DNA of 64,000 bases, taken from the NCBI RefSeq assembly GCF_013343235.1, contig NZ_CP040094.1, forward strand, positions 2,790,501 through 2,854,500. The letters are read 5' to 3'. The position numbers and the translations under genes were made by a program. Source of the DNA: Nostoc sp. TCL240-02 (GTDB lineage Bacteria > Cyanobacteriota > Cyanobacteriia > Cyanobacteriales > Nostocaceae). Positions 1 to 10,300 of this stretch are shown here, piece by piece; position 1 is the stretch's first letter; every line of letters starts with the position of its first letter. Below the pieces are notes generated by a model. It saw only the letters and a list, made by a program, of their open reading frames with translations, did no database searches and was not told the DNA's origin.

Positions 1-283
1 GCCGTAATATGGGGCTTGAACAGCTTTGATTGGGGAAATGTCCATAGCAACTGATCGCCTGAAACTATGCCGTTAACTGTAATACATCCTAGCGCGATGC
101 ACGCTTCCCTCAAGGTGCGGATTTCTCCCTAATGCTTAAGGTGGCTTTGCATCTGCCAATGTTTGGCTTCTAAGATATTCTGATTATATTCATGTATTTG
201 TGTTGGATAGGTTTTCCGTAGAGCTAAAGTGGTGCTTTGAAGTTATTTATTAATATGTATATCCTGAATAGGGACTTTAAGTT
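1..283. other. Upstream region, no gene identified
   Basis: The first frame reads 17 sense codons and stops at TGA 52-54, so this could be the last codons of a gene entering from outside, but nothing in those residues is recognisable. The remainder up to the first VWA gene is AT-rich and probably holds its promoter. I see no RNA gene or repeat here. Confidence 0.3.
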
Positions 284-1540
284 ATGAAGGTTAGCTTGCA
301 GCCTGCCTTGAATGATGGTAATTTGGACGCGAATCAACTGAATAGTCAACGTCAGTTGGGAATTTCGATTTCGGCGATCGCAGAGACTCAAGACCGCCAT
401 GTACCCCTGAATTTATGCTTAATTCTGGATCACAGTGGTTCTATGAATGGGCGATCGCTAGAAACGGTCAAAAAAGCAGCGAATCGTCTGGTAGATAGAC
501 TCAATCCTAGCGATCGCCTCAGTGTTGTAGTTTTCGATCACCGTGCCAAAGTCTTAGTACCTAGCCAAAGTGTCGAAGATCCAGAAAAAATCAAACAACA
601 AATCAACCGCCTAGCCGCCGATGGTGGGACTGCAATTGATGAAGGATTGCGTTTGGGGATTGAGGAGTTGGCGAAGGGAAAGAAAGATACTGTTTCCCAA
701 GCCTTCTTATTAACCGACGGTGAAAATGAACATGGTGATAATAATCGCTGTTTGAAATTCGCCCAATTAGCTGCTAGCTATAACTTGACTTTGAACACTC
801 TGGGATTTGGTGACAACTGGAACCAAGATGTTTTAGAAAAAATTGCTGATGCTGGTTTAGGGACTTTATCTTACATTCAAAAGCCGGAAGAGGCAGTGGA
901 TGAGTTTAATCGCCTGTTTAGCCGCATTCAAACAGTGGGATTGACTAATGCTTATCTGTTACTGTCTCTGATGCCCCATGTCCGGTTAGCAGAACTTAAA
1001 CCCGTTGCCCAAGTTTCCCCAGACACAATTGAGTTACCACTGCAACAAGAAGCTGATGGACGTTTCGCTGTGCGGTTGGGAGATTTAATGAAAGATGCAG
1101 AACGGATAATCTTAGCTAATATTTATTTGGGACAATTGCCAGCAGGTGAACAAGCGATCGCTAATGTGCAAGTCCGCTACGACGATCCAGCCGCCAACAA
1201 GGTAGGTTTAGTTACACCAAATATCCCAGTTTATGCCCATGTAGTGAAAAACTACCAAGCAGATCCGAATCCCCAAGTGCAACAGTCTATTTTGGCATTA
1301 GCTAAATATCGCCAAACCCAGCTAGCCGAAACGAAATTGCAACAGGGCGATCGCTCTGGTGCAGCAACAATGCTACAAACGGCTGCTAAAACGGCTCTGC
1401 AAATGGGAGATACTGGGGCCGCGACGGTGTTGCAAACTTCTGCCACTCAGCTACAATCTGGTGGGGATTTATCTGAAAGCGATCGCAAGAAAACCAGAAT
1501 TGTCTCAAAAACAGTTTTGCAAGATACCCCTCCCCAGTAA
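284..1540 (+). CDS. VWA domain-containing protein (copy 1)
   Basis: A 418-residue protein with an N-terminal von Willebrand factor A domain. The metal-ion-dependent adhesion site is complete: LDHSGSM near residue 49, a threonine in DGGTAID near residue 115 and an aspartate in LLTDGEN near residue 145. The family binds protein partners through a bound divalent cation. The region after about residue 230 is predicted to be a beta-rich domain followed by an alanine/glutamine-rich helical tail (TKLQQGDRSGAATMLQTAAK). There is no signal peptide or membrane segment, so it is probably cytoplasmic. The next gene starts 12 bp downstream and is a close paralogue, so the pair looks like a tandem duplication and probably an operon. 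The specific role is unknown. Confidence 0.85.
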   Translation: MKVSLQPALNDGNLDANQLNSQRQLGISISAIAETQDRHVPLNLCLILDHSGSMNGRSLETVKKAANRLVDRLNPSDRLSVVVFDHRAKVLVPSQSVEDPEKIKQQINRLAADGGTAIDEGLRLGIEELAKGKKDTVSQAFLLTDGENEHGDNNRCLKFAQLAASYNLTLNTLGFGDNWNQDVLEKIADAGLGTLSYIQKPEEAVDEFNRLFSRIQTVGLTNAYLLLSLMPHVRLAELKPVAQVSPDTIELPLQQEADGRFAVRLGDLMKDAERIILANIYLGQLPAGEQAIANVQVRYDDPAANKVGLVTPNIPVYAHVVKNYQADPNPQVQQSILALAKYRQTQLAETKLQQGDRSGAATMLQTAAKTALQMGDTGAATVLQTSATQLQSGGDLSESDRKKTRIVSKTVLQDTPPQ

Positions 1541-1552
1541 ACTCAGGTTTAG

Positions 1553-2833
1553 ATGAAAGTTAAATTGCTATCGGCGTTAAATGACAATAATGTTGATGTG
1601 GCTCAAACAAATAGCCAACGTCAACTAGCAATAACGATTTTTGCGATTGCTGGTGAGTTTGACCAAAATCTACCCCTTAACCTCTGCTTGATTCTGGATA
1701 GAAGTGGTTCTATGCACGGACAACCGATTAAAACGGTAATTCAGGCAGTGGAAGGATTAATAGATCGGTTGAAAGTTGGCGATCGCATCTCTGTTGTGGC
1801 TTTTTCCGGTTCTGCGGAAGTCATTATCCCCAACCAAGCGATCGAAGACCCCGAAAGCATCAAATCCCAAATAAAAAGCAAACTCAGCGCTAGTGGCGGC
1901 ACTGCGATCGCCGAGGGTTTGGAACTGGGAATTACAGAACTGATGAAGGGCACAAGAGGAGCAGTTTCTCAGGCGTTTCTGCTGACGGATGGGCATGGTG
2001 AAAGCAGTTTGCGGATTTGGAAGTGGGATATTGGGCGAGATGACAATAAGCGCTGTGTCAAACTGGCGCAAAAAGCTGCCAAACTGAACCTAACTATCAA
2101 CACTTTCGGATTTGGCAATAGCTGGAATCAAGATTTGCTAGAAAAAATTGCTGATGTCGGTGGTGGTACTCTAGCTCATATTGAACATCCTGAACAAGCT
2201 GTGGAGCAATTTAGCCGACTATTTGGAAGGATTCAGTCAATTGGGCTAACAAATGCCTACTTGCTGTTATCTCTAGTGCCGAATGTCCGATTAGCAGAAT
2301 TGAAGCCCATTGCCCAAGTTGCCCCAGACACAATCGAGTTACCAGTGGAACGAGAAGCTGATGGTAGCTTTGCTGTACGTTTGGGAGATTTGATGCAGGA
2401 TGTAGAAAGGGTAGTTTTGGCTAATATTTATCTGGGACAGTTGCCAGAGGGAAAACAAACGATCGGGCATCTGCAAATTCGCTATGATGACCCGTTAGTT
2501 AACCAAGAAGGCTTACTTTCCTCCCTGGTGCCGGTGTATGCAGACGTAGTGCGGGCGTATCAACCAGATTCTAATCCGCAGGTACAGCAGTCTATTTTAG
2601 CATTAGCGAAGTATCGCCAAACCCAGTTAGCCGAGGCGAAATTGCTACAAGGCGATCGCACTGGTGCAGCTACAATGCTACAAACAGCAGCCAAAACCGC
2701 TTTACAAATCGGGGATAAAGGTGCGGCGACAGTGTTGCAAACTTCTGCCACTCGCTTGCAAGCTGGGGAAGAACTTTCGGAAGCAGACTTGAAGAAGACT
2801 AGAATTGCATCAAAAACCGTTTTACAGGAATAG
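1553..2833 (+). CDS. VWA domain-containing protein (copy 2)
   Basis: A 426-residue paralogue of the preceding gene, similar along its whole length. It keeps the MIDAS residues (LDRSGSM, SGGTAIA, LLTDGHG) and the same C-terminal region ending in SKTVLQE. It differs by a short insertion of about ten residues after LLTDGHG, rich in Trp and charged residues. The ATG lies 12 bp after the upstream stop, which suggests co-transcription. Both copies are intact, so the duplication has been maintained. VWA proteins of this size occur in cyanobacteria beside kinases or phosphatases, but no such partner is visible here. Confidence 0.85.
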   Translation: MKVKLLSALNDNNVDVAQTNSQRQLAITIFAIAGEFDQNLPLNLCLILDRSGSMHGQPIKTVIQAVEGLIDRLKVGDRISVVAFSGSAEVIIPNQAIEDPESIKSQIKSKLSASGGTAIAEGLELGITELMKGTRGAVSQAFLLTDGHGESSLRIWKWDIGRDDNKRCVKLAQKAAKLNLTINTFGFGNSWNQDLLEKIADVGGGTLAHIEHPEQAVEQFSRLFGRIQSIGLTNAYLLLSLVPNVRLAELKPIAQVAPDTIELPVEREADGSFAVRLGDLMQDVERVVLANIYLGQLPEGKQTIGHLQIRYDDPLVNQEGLLSSLVPVYADVVRAYQPDSNPQVQQSILALAKYRQTQLAEAKLLQGDRTGAATMLQTAAKTALQIGDKGAATVLQTSATRLQAGEELSEADLKKTRIASKTVLQE

Positions 2834-3141
2834 TTAACTCATAATTTACAATTAATTCAGGTTTCAAGCTCTTAATTTTGCTGAGATTTAATGCATCATT
2901 GCCTATACTATCAACGCTCAAAAATATTTTAAACAAAAAAATGAACGTGTTTTCATGCTAATCTATAGCTATAACTCTTATTAGTAAGGAGAAATTAATC
3001 TGTGTTTGTATTTTATTACTAATTTTAAATTGTACTACTCTCTAATATTTATCCAAGTCTAATAATGTGTATACTAAAAAACTAAATTAGATTTTAAAAG
3101 CAATTAGTATATGGAATAAAGTTTAATTTACAACTGAGGAA
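2834..3141. other. AT-rich intergenic region
   Basis: About 310 bp with strikingly high A+T content separates the VWA pair from a three-gene AT-rich operon. I find no clear hairpin terminator, tRNA or repeat. The composition change marks the left edge of a probable horizontally acquired island that continues to about 4.8 kb. Confidence 0.4.
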
Positions 3142-3858
3142 TTGAATATATTAACGTTAACTCATATGAAGAATCTAAAAATTCCACCACAGTATCAATT
3201 AGGTATTACATTAATTATAAAAATTGATGAAAATCTATTCCATAAATTACTGAATTCTATTATAGAAGTCCATCCCTTCGTAAGTATAGAAAGCTTAGTC
3301 ATGGAGATTTCTCCGAAATTAGAAGAAATTGCTGTCAATGATTTACAAGAAATTTTAAGAGCTATTCGTTCAATTTTCGCTCTCCGTACTCAAGAAAATC
3401 TTAAAAATACTGAAATAGTGACAGGATTGAGTAATGCTGTATCAATTGACAATACATTTTCAGATTTATCAGATGAAGAATTAAAACGTTTTGAACAAAG
3501 GCTGACTCAATTGTTGGTGTTGGCAGTCGATGGTTCAATCAGTATTTCTTCCAAAGCTATAGACTTACTACAAGAGTATGATCGTATATTGTTGAATTCG
3601 CGTATTATTACGGATATTAGACCTGTCTTCAAATCAGAAACTCAGGAAGGAATAGCTGGAGCTTTAATAGTTCACACATTAAAAATCGAGTACCAAGATG
3701 CAGGTGGCTTAAAAGAATTTTATGTAGCATTAGATTCAAATGATGTAAAGAATTTACAAGAGCAGCTATCGGAATCTTTAGTAAAAACAGAAGTTATAAA
3801 TTCTATTCTGAATAAAGCAAATATTCTGTATTTAGACCCTAACTATAACTCAAAATAA
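3142..3858 (+). CDS. Hypothetical protein, first gene of a HEPN-associated operon
   Basis: Up to 238 residues from a TTG at 3142, or 230 from the ATG at 3166. A GAGGA motif at 3136-3140 is too close to the TTG and too far from the ATG to decide the start. The sequence is rich in Leu, Ile, Glu and Lys and predicted mostly helical, with no signal peptide or membrane segment. I do not recognise a family. It precedes two co-directional genes with tight spacing (9 bp, then a 4-bp overlap), so the three probably work together. The AT-rich composition suggests acquisition by transfer. Confidence 0.6.
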   Translation: MNILTLTHMKNLKIPPQYQLGITLIIKIDENLFHKLLNSIIEVHPFVSIESLVMEISPKLEEIAVNDLQEILRAIRSIFALRTQENLKNTEIVTGLSNAVSIDNTFSDLSDEELKRFEQRLTQLLVLAVDGSISISSKAIDLLQEYDRILLNSRIITDIRPVFKSETQEGIAGALIVHTLKIEYQDAGGLKEFYVALDSNDVKNLQEQLSESLVKTEVINSILNKANILYLDPNYNSK

Positions 3859-3867
3859 GGTGGAAAA

Positions 3868-4368
3868 ATGCTCCTAGAAAATCCAGAAGTAAGAAAAAAT
3901 AAATTACCAAATACGGAGTTTTTGAATGTATCTATTCAACTTGAAAAGTCATCAACAAATGATTGGTTAATTCACGAAAATAGAACAGAACAACAAAAAA
4001 CTTGGTTAACACAAGGACACCAAGAAAATCATGAATTATCTTATAATTTCAGCAAGATAGTTCAATTTTATACCATAGATAATGTTGTTGATACACTGAG
4101 ATTTTTGCGAAAGCATCAAAGCCTTGTAGATATTCTACTCAAAGCTCATCAAGAAGTTAGAAAGTATTTCCCATCTGAAAAATTACGATTAAAGTTGTCT
4201 GTTGATCCGGAATCTCCTCAATGGGAGAAACTATTACTTTCTATCTATTCTAGTCCAGAATACGTTGATGAAGCTTTAAATAAATTAGACGAGTTCGATC
4301 AAAAATGGTGGATAGAAGCTTCATTAGGAGTTGCTGTAAATCTTTATATCAATTTGGAATTTGAATGA
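3868..4368 (+). CDS. Hypothetical protein, second gene of a HEPN-associated operon
   Basis: A 166-residue acidic, soluble protein with no recognisable motif. A good ribosome binding site (AAGGTGG) lies just before the ATG, overlapping the end of the upstream gene. Its stop overlaps the next start in an ATGA arrangement, indicating translational coupling to the HEPN-like protein. Such coupling is common for toxin-antitoxin or sensor-effector pairs, but no antitoxin fold can be assigned by eye. Confidence 0.6.
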   Translation: MLLENPEVRKNKLPNTEFLNVSIQLEKSSTNDWLIHENRTEQQKTWLTQGHQENHELSYNFSKIVQFYTIDNVVDTLRFLRKHQSLVDILLKAHQEVRKYFPSEKLRLKLSVDPESPQWEKLLLSIYSSPEYVDEALNKLDEFDQKWWIEASLGVAVNLYINLEFE

Positions 4369-4793
4369 AATTCGACTGGTCAAGTTATTTAAAGCTTGCA
4401 GAAACTCTATTTGATGAAGTAACTAATTCCTCAAGACAGTCAAATAGTTCATCAATGGATGAAGCAAAGATACGCTCTTCTGTTAGTAGAGCGTATTATT
4501 CAGTTTTTTGCCTAGCTAGAAACTACTTACGTGATATTGAAGGACATACTAGTTTAAAAACTGACAAATTTAGTATACATGAATACGTAATCAAACAGTT
4601 AGGAAATAGTAAAGATAAAGATAGAAGATATTTAGGAGAATGTTTGTCTCGTCTACGTGGATTGAGGAATGAAGTTGACTATGAAGATTATATAGCTTCT
4701 CATCTTCTCATAGCTAAGGCAAAGCAAACTTTGAAAGATGCTAATAAAGTTATTGAATTATTAAATAAATTGACTAGTAGTCAAAAACCATAG
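4365..4793 (+). CDS. HEPN domain-like protein
   Basis: A 142-residue all-helical protein. The patterns RAYYSVFCLARNYL and RLRGLRNEVDYED match the two core helices of HEPN-superfamily proteins, in which a conserved Arg-Asn near a Tyr/Asp forms the functional face. Many HEPN proteins are RNases of toxin-antitoxin or defence systems, others are inactive scaffolds. The canonical R-x4-6-H motif is not obvious here; the equivalent segment reads RNEVDY. The start overlaps the previous stop by 4 bp. It is the last gene of the AT-rich operon. A HEPN fold is likely; nuclease activity is uncertain. Confidence 0.65.
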   Translation: MKFDWSSYLKLAETLFDEVTNSSRQSNSSSMDEAKIRSSVSRAYYSVFCLARNYLRDIEGHTSLKTDKFSIHEYVIKQLGNSKDKDRRYLGECLSRLRGLRNEVDYEDYIASHLLIAKAKQTLKDANKVIELLNKLTSSQKP

Positions 4794-4961
4794 AGGTTTT
4801 CAATGTCTGGTTCATCGCTTCAAACTCTTGTCAATTACCTATATTTAACCAACAAGCCAGCATCACCAGTAAGCCGTTGAAAGATTCTTGCTGAATGAAC
4901 CGATCGCGATCACAAGCTAACATCTCAACGATACACCAAAATGAATGCGTGAATTACTTAA

Positions 4962-5036
4962 ATAAACAAGCAAACTGGGGTTAAAGAAGACGAACTTGAA
5001 CTTGCTGCACGTCGCGGTGGATTCCGTGAGTTGTAA
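4962..5036 (+). pseudogene. Possible remnant of an antitoxin C-terminus
   Basis: An open frame without a start codon, ending at TAA 5034-5036, encodes a charged tail (EDELELAARRGGFREL). It overlaps the probable start of the PIN gene in the way a VapB-like antitoxin overlaps its toxin. The upstream part is lost. The assignment rests mainly on position. Confidence 0.25.
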
Positions 5037-5427
5037 GAAGACGTACATAGACTCTGGTGTACTGATCAGGGCTTTTTGTGGCATTCAGTCAGCATCAAAG
5101 CGAATCAAATTCTTAACGATGAAAATCTGGAGTTTGCCTCAAGTAGCAACGTTTCAGTTAGAAGTCTTGCCTAAAGCAACTTTTAACAAGCTACAATACG
5201 AAGCAGAATTTTACAAAACATTTTTTAGTGCTGTCATCCACTGGGCAACTGACTTAGAGCAAATTATACAGAATGCTTCTGAAATTGCCTGTACTTACGG
5301 TTTAGCTGCAATGGATGCACTTCATATGGCGGCTGCTCTCCAAATTCAAGCTGATCAACTGATCACCACTGAAAAGCCAACCAAACCAATGCACCGAGTA
5401 ACGGAAATCCAGATTACTTCAATATAA
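5026..5427 (+). CDS. PIN domain protein, probable VapC-like toxin
   Basis: About 133 residues from a GTG at 5026, which overlaps the end of the putative antitoxin remnant; an in-frame TTG at 4996 would add ten residues. The sequence TYIDSGVLIRAF gives the first PIN acidic residue, ASEIACTYGL the second and AMDALHMAAAL the third. The last acidic position is in TTEKPTKP. PIN toxins cleave RNA using bound Mg2+ or Mn2+. No intact antitoxin gene lies next to it, so it may be an orphan or partly inactivated. Downstream to 5649 I see only short AT-rich sequence. Confidence 0.65.
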   Translation: MSCKKTYIDSGVLIRAFCGIQSASKRIKFLTMKIWSLPQVATFQLEVLPKATFNKLQYEAEFYKTFFSAVIHWATDLEQIIQNASEIACTYGLAAMDALHMAAALQIQADQLITTEKPTKPMHRVTEIQITSI

Positions 5428-5649
5428 TGCGATCGCTCACAACTAAAAGCTTCGCAGCAAACAAGCCAATTTATGGCGTTGCTAATTCCATGTATGAAAA
5501 TGATTTTGCAATACCTGCATCACGTAGCAATGCTGCCGCAGAAGCTAGTAATGCCTGATCAAGTAACAGTTTCATAGTGCTTAGTTAGCTCAATGATGCG
5601 ATCGCCCAAGTAGGACGATGCAATAATTGAGCTTTGCTGAACTGAAATA

Positions 5650-7032
5650 TCAATCCCTATCTTTGATATCCTGGGGTACGAAACCTGGTAAGTCAGTAGT
5701 GTCAACAGCGAAGACGAAAAATTTGTTTGGGTTGTCAATACCTGGCGCTATAGTACCAAGAAAGTCGTTGTCATTGGCGATAAATAACGTATGCTTTTTC
5801 ACACGGTTGATAACCACATCTTCTCCGAAGGCTAAACCTTCAAGCTTGGCGGGAATGTCCTCTTCTTTGATGCCGTTTTGAGTTAGTGCAGTCACCACAT
5901 CAAGGAACAGGGTCTTGCTGACCGCCTTACCAACAAGGTTGATTTCCCCGGTGATATTGCTTACTTCTGGAGCATTCGTCAGATCGATGTGATAGATTTT
6001 CTTGAAGGCAGCCTTGGAGCCGTCGCCAAAGCCCTTGCCATCGCGTTCATCTACTAAGAATTCGCGATCGCTGATTGCCAAAATCTCGCTGACGGTGGGA
6101 TATTTCGGTTTAGCCGCCGTACCAATATTATCTAGCTGATAGGCGTATTCCTCGGTAGCACCTGTTTCGATGTCAATCTTGACTATTCTGGTATAAGCAC
6201 CATTAGTACCACCGTCTTGAAGCAGTGGACTCTGCAAAATGCCAATCAGGGTTTTACCGTTGGGAGTAATTGCAAGTCCTTCCATACCTTTGTTCGCAAC
6301 TCTACCAGACGTGTTGCCAGTGATTTCTGTATCACTAACGGGACTTAAGTTGCTGACTGCAAACTTGCTAGGTAGGTTAAAGACCCTAATTCGCTTACCT
6401 GTATTACGGTTAAATTGATATACATAAGGGCCATATTCATCAGAGATAAATATCTGCTTGCCATTATTGGATACACGCACACCTTCAGGGTCGAAACGGG
6501 CATTGTTGGGATATGTCGAGATTTGGGTGGGGTTGAAGTTGTCTGAACGTCCAGTGAAATAGTTTTTATTCTTGGTATTCAAAGCTGGGACACCACTACC
6601 TAACCCCAATGCCGCACCATTCCCGTAGTAAAGAGGCTCATTGCTGAATAGCAGAGTCGTGTCAATTAAGGAAGGGGTAAGTGTGAAAGGCAACGCTGAA
6701 CCAATCTTGCTTGGTGAGAGTTTTACTTTGATAGTTTGGAAGCGGTTGATATAGGATGCTGTGTCACTGACAGCGCTGTTGTATGACACGGCATTTGGGC
6801 CTCGGTCTGGGATAGCGATAAAGGTGTTACAGCCAGCATAGGCCAATCCCGACCCTAAACCACCCAAGAGGTTTCCCGGAACACCATTTTCCAGGGGAGC
6901 AGATGTTTCCGTGGAGCGATCGCTAATGTTACCATCTAGGCTCCCAATTGCAATTAATTTAACCTCTGCATTGGCGGCAGGAGCCACAGCAAATAACGCC
7001 AACAAGGACAAAATTAGACTTTTGTTGAGCAT
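5650..7032 (-). CDS. Esterase-like activity of phytase family protein, exported
   Basis: A 460-residue protein with a clear Sec signal peptide (MLNKSLILSLLALFAVAPAANA). The mature part has the features of the phytase-like esterase family: RFDPEGVRVSNNGKQIFISDEYGPYV, then NKGMEGLAITPNGKTLIG and later KLEGLAFGEDVV, which are blades of a beta-propeller. These proteins act outside the cytoplasmic membrane; the substrate is unknown and may be a phosphoester. The gene is divergent from another exported propeller/phosphoesterase gene across a 349-bp spacer, so the two may share a promoter region and respond to the same signal. Confidence 0.85.
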   Translation of the reverse strand: MLNKSLILSLLALFAVAPAANAEVKLIAIGSLDGNISDRSTETSAPLENGVPGNLLGGLGSGLAYAGCNTFIAIPDRGPNAVSYNSAVSDTASYINRFQTIKVKLSPSKIGSALPFTLTPSLIDTTLLFSNEPLYYGNGAALGLGSGVPALNTKNKNYFTGRSDNFNPTQISTYPNNARFDPEGVRVSNNGKQIFISDEYGPYVYQFNRNTGKRIRVFNLPSKFAVSNLSPVSDTEITGNTSGRVANKGMEGLAITPNGKTLIGILQSPLLQDGGTNGAYTRIVKIDIETGATEEYAYQLDNIGTAAKPKYPTVSEILAISDREFLVDERDGKGFGDGSKAAFKKIYHIDLTNAPEVSNITGEINLVGKAVSKTLFLDVVTALTQNGIKEEDIPAKLEGLAFGEDVVINRVKKHTLFIANDNDFLGTIAPGIDNPNKFFVFAVDTTDLPGFVPQDIKDRD

Positions 7033-7381
7033 ATCAGTTCTATATTCTAGAAGACAGTATTTATTGAGGAATATTGCCAGTTTTTTTTACTTTTACTAGT
7101 ATCTATTTTTAATGATTAAGCAAAAATTAAGCTTGGATTAAGAAAGTTTATTAGATCCCAGACAAAAACCCTCAGTAGTAGTTATTCTCCATCTGCTAGC
7201 GAGATAGAAAAACCACACAAAAGCATACGATTTGACGGTAACTGAATAGGAAATAAAGGGTTTAAAAAACTTAACTAAATACGAATTGCTACTACCAAAA
7301 CATAACCAAAAATTACTGATGGCTTAACTATTGACTATCAATATTTTTATTTGATGGTTATCCTAATTATAGAAAAATTGC
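7033..7381. promoter_or_regulatory. Divergent promoter region between two exported enzymes
   Basis: This 349-bp AT-rich spacer must hold both promoters for the phytase-like gene (leftward) and the propeller/phosphoesterase gene (rightward). The octamer CTTAACTA occurs at 7270 and 7323, but not in the close tandem spacing of a cyanobacterial Pho box, so phosphate control is not shown. I see no terminator or RNA gene. Confidence 0.4.
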
Positions 7382-10300
7382 ATGAAACCTAGCAAAAATC
7401 AAGGGTATCTATTAAGTCTTTTGCTCTTAAGTACCTTGAGTGCAAATATACAATCAGTTAGCGCTCGAACTACCAGCCCCGTTGGTAACTTACAGGGTGG
7501 AGCCGCTTTGCTACCCACAGGTCAAACCATTACACCCGCAGCAGCACCAGGATCAACGTTTGCACCTTTAGCAACTGGTTTGCGTACAGATGATAATGCT
7601 GATGCGGCTGAAGCAGTAAGCACAGCCCTCAGCCCTGATGGAAAAACTTTACTGGTGCTTACCAGTGGCTATAATCAAAACTTCAAAAATGAAAACACGG
7701 GCAGTACTTTCACTTATCCTGTATTAGACCCACAAACTGGCAAGTCAAGTAGTACAACAACTCCAAAAGCAGAATGGGTTTTTGTCTATGATGTCAGTAG
7801 CGGTAAGTTGGTTAAAAAACAACAGATTAATATTCCGAATACTTATAACGGTTTAGCTTGGGCCAAAGACGGCTCGCGCTTCTTTGTATCAGGTGGGATT
7901 GACGATCGCGTTTATGTTTATGCGTCTAACGGTAGCCAGTATGTACCAGATGCCCCCTTTATCTTACTAGGTCACAATTCTAACCAAACTGACCCCTTCC
8001 CTAAATATGATGGCGGTTTGTTAAAGGATACGCCAGCGAAGGCTGTGGCAACAGGAGCAGTTGTAGCGGGTATTGCGGTTAGTAAGGATGGCAAAACCTT
8101 AGTAACTGCAAACTTTGAGAATGACTCAATATCAATTGTTGATACTACTACCCGTAAGGTAACTAAAGAAATTAAGTTCTTTAGACCAGGCGATAAACTA
8201 GCAACTGGCGAATTTCCTTTTGATGTAGCCATTAAGAGTGCAGAAAACGGTCAAGCAGCTAAAGTCTTCATTAGTAGCCAGCGCGACAACGAAGTCCTTG
8301 CTGTTGACATTATTTCTGGACAAATTACCCGTATACCAATAGGTAGCCAACCAAATAAAGTACTGCTCTCGTCTAGCCAAAATCGACTGTATGTAGCTAA
8401 TGGTAATGATGACTCGATTTCAGTCATCGATACAAATAACAATAGGGTTGTTCAAACCATCTCTCTGTCTCGCCCTGGTGAGAAATATAAAGGTGCAAAT
8501 CCTAACTCTTTAACCCTCAATCCAGATGGACGAACACTTTACGTTACTCTAGGGGGTGAGAATGCGATCGCTGTTGTGGACTTGCAAGGTGGTAGAGTAA
8601 ATGGACGCATCCCCACTGGCTGGTATCCCAATTCTGTAAGCGTCAGTCAAGATGGTCAAAGACTTTACGTTGTCAATGCCAAGAGTAATTCTGGCCCCAA
8701 CCCCGCAGGAAACCTGACAACTCCAGCAGGACTAGCACGCAATACTAATTTTAAAAATGAGTACAACTGGGCTTTAGAAAAAGCTGGGATCTCAATTATT
8801 CCAGTGCCCAAGGGTGCGACTCTGGGTACACTTTCAGCGCAAGTGGATAAAAATAATGGTTTCTACAATCGCCGTCCTGACCGGACGATGAGGTATTTAC
8901 AAGGCAAAATTAAGCACGTTATCTACATAGTTAAAGAAAACCGTACTTATGACCAAGTACTTGGTGACTTGCCTCTCGGTAATGGCGACCCAACACTTAC
9001 CTTGTTTCCCAACAATATTTCACCAAACCATCACAAGCTATCCTTTGGCTTCGCAACTTTTGATAACTTTTACGACAGTGGCGAATCGAGTGGAGTTGGT
9101 TGGAACTGGTCTACCTATGGTCGTACTACAGATTACACCGAAAAAACTCAATCAGTTCTTTACGGTAACGCCGGCTTTAACGGCTTAACCTACGATTACG
9201 AAGGTACAAATCGGAATATCAGTCTCGCACTGTCCCAAACTTCCTCAAATAAATCGCCAATCAATACCCGTATCACAGGTATTTTAGATCCTTCTGGGCA
9301 TTCTTCTATATTGCCTGGAGACAGGGATGTTGATGCTCCTGAAGGCGATGGTAATCTCCAGCCGGATGCCATTGGTGGTTATCTGTGGGATACAGCGCTA
9401 CGTGCTGGCAAGACTGTACGTAATTACGGTTTCTTTGTTGATAATGCAGTTCCCTACACTACTAGCCAAAGCGATCCTACTAAACCCGATCCAAAAAATC
9501 TAACTTATATCCCCATCTCCCCAACTCCTTACGCTGACAAGATTCCTCAAGCTCCCGTTACCAAAACTGTACTGTTGGATAAAACCGACCTTTACTTCCG
9601 GTCATTCGATCAAAATAATGCTGATACTTATTTGTACAGCGAATGGGAAAGGGATCTGAAGCAAAATGGACTACCCAATTTAATGCTTGTGCGTTTATCT
9701 CACGATCATTTTGGCTCCTTTGGTACTGCTTTGGCTGGACTAAATACTCCTGAATTGCAAATGGCAGATAATGACTATGCTATTGGCAAATTGGTAGAGA
9801 AAATTTCTCATCTGCCGGAGTGGAAAGAAACGGCAATTTTCATCATTGAAGATGATTCCCAAAATGGGCCAGATCACGTTGATTCTCACCGTTCTTTAGC
9901 CTACATTATTTCGCCCTATACAAAACGAGGTGCGCTCGTCAGCACTAACTACAACACCATTAGTGTATTGCGGACAATGGAGGATTTGTTAAACATTGGC
10001 TATTTGGCAATTACTGATGCTAATTCTGAACCAATGTCAGATGCTTTCACTAGAGAACCCAATTTTGAACCTTACACAGCTATTGTGCCAGGTAACTTGT
10101 GTACCAATCCTGTAGATCCAAAACTAGTACCAGCTTGCCAAGATCGCAATGTTGAAAAGACAGCAGCTATGCCGATTCTAAATCCTAAAAAATGGTGGGC
10201 TGCTATGACCAAGGACTTCAATTTTGTAGGTGAAGATAAGCTCGATCCAGAAGAGTTCAACGAAATTCTCTGGGCAGGAATTAAGGGCGATGGCATTCCT

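Noticed and set aside
7270..7330. Possible Pho box between the two phosphoesterase genes (two CTTAACTA octamers)
   Set aside because: The two octamers are 53 bp apart rather than in tandem with short spacing, and both are common AT-rich words.
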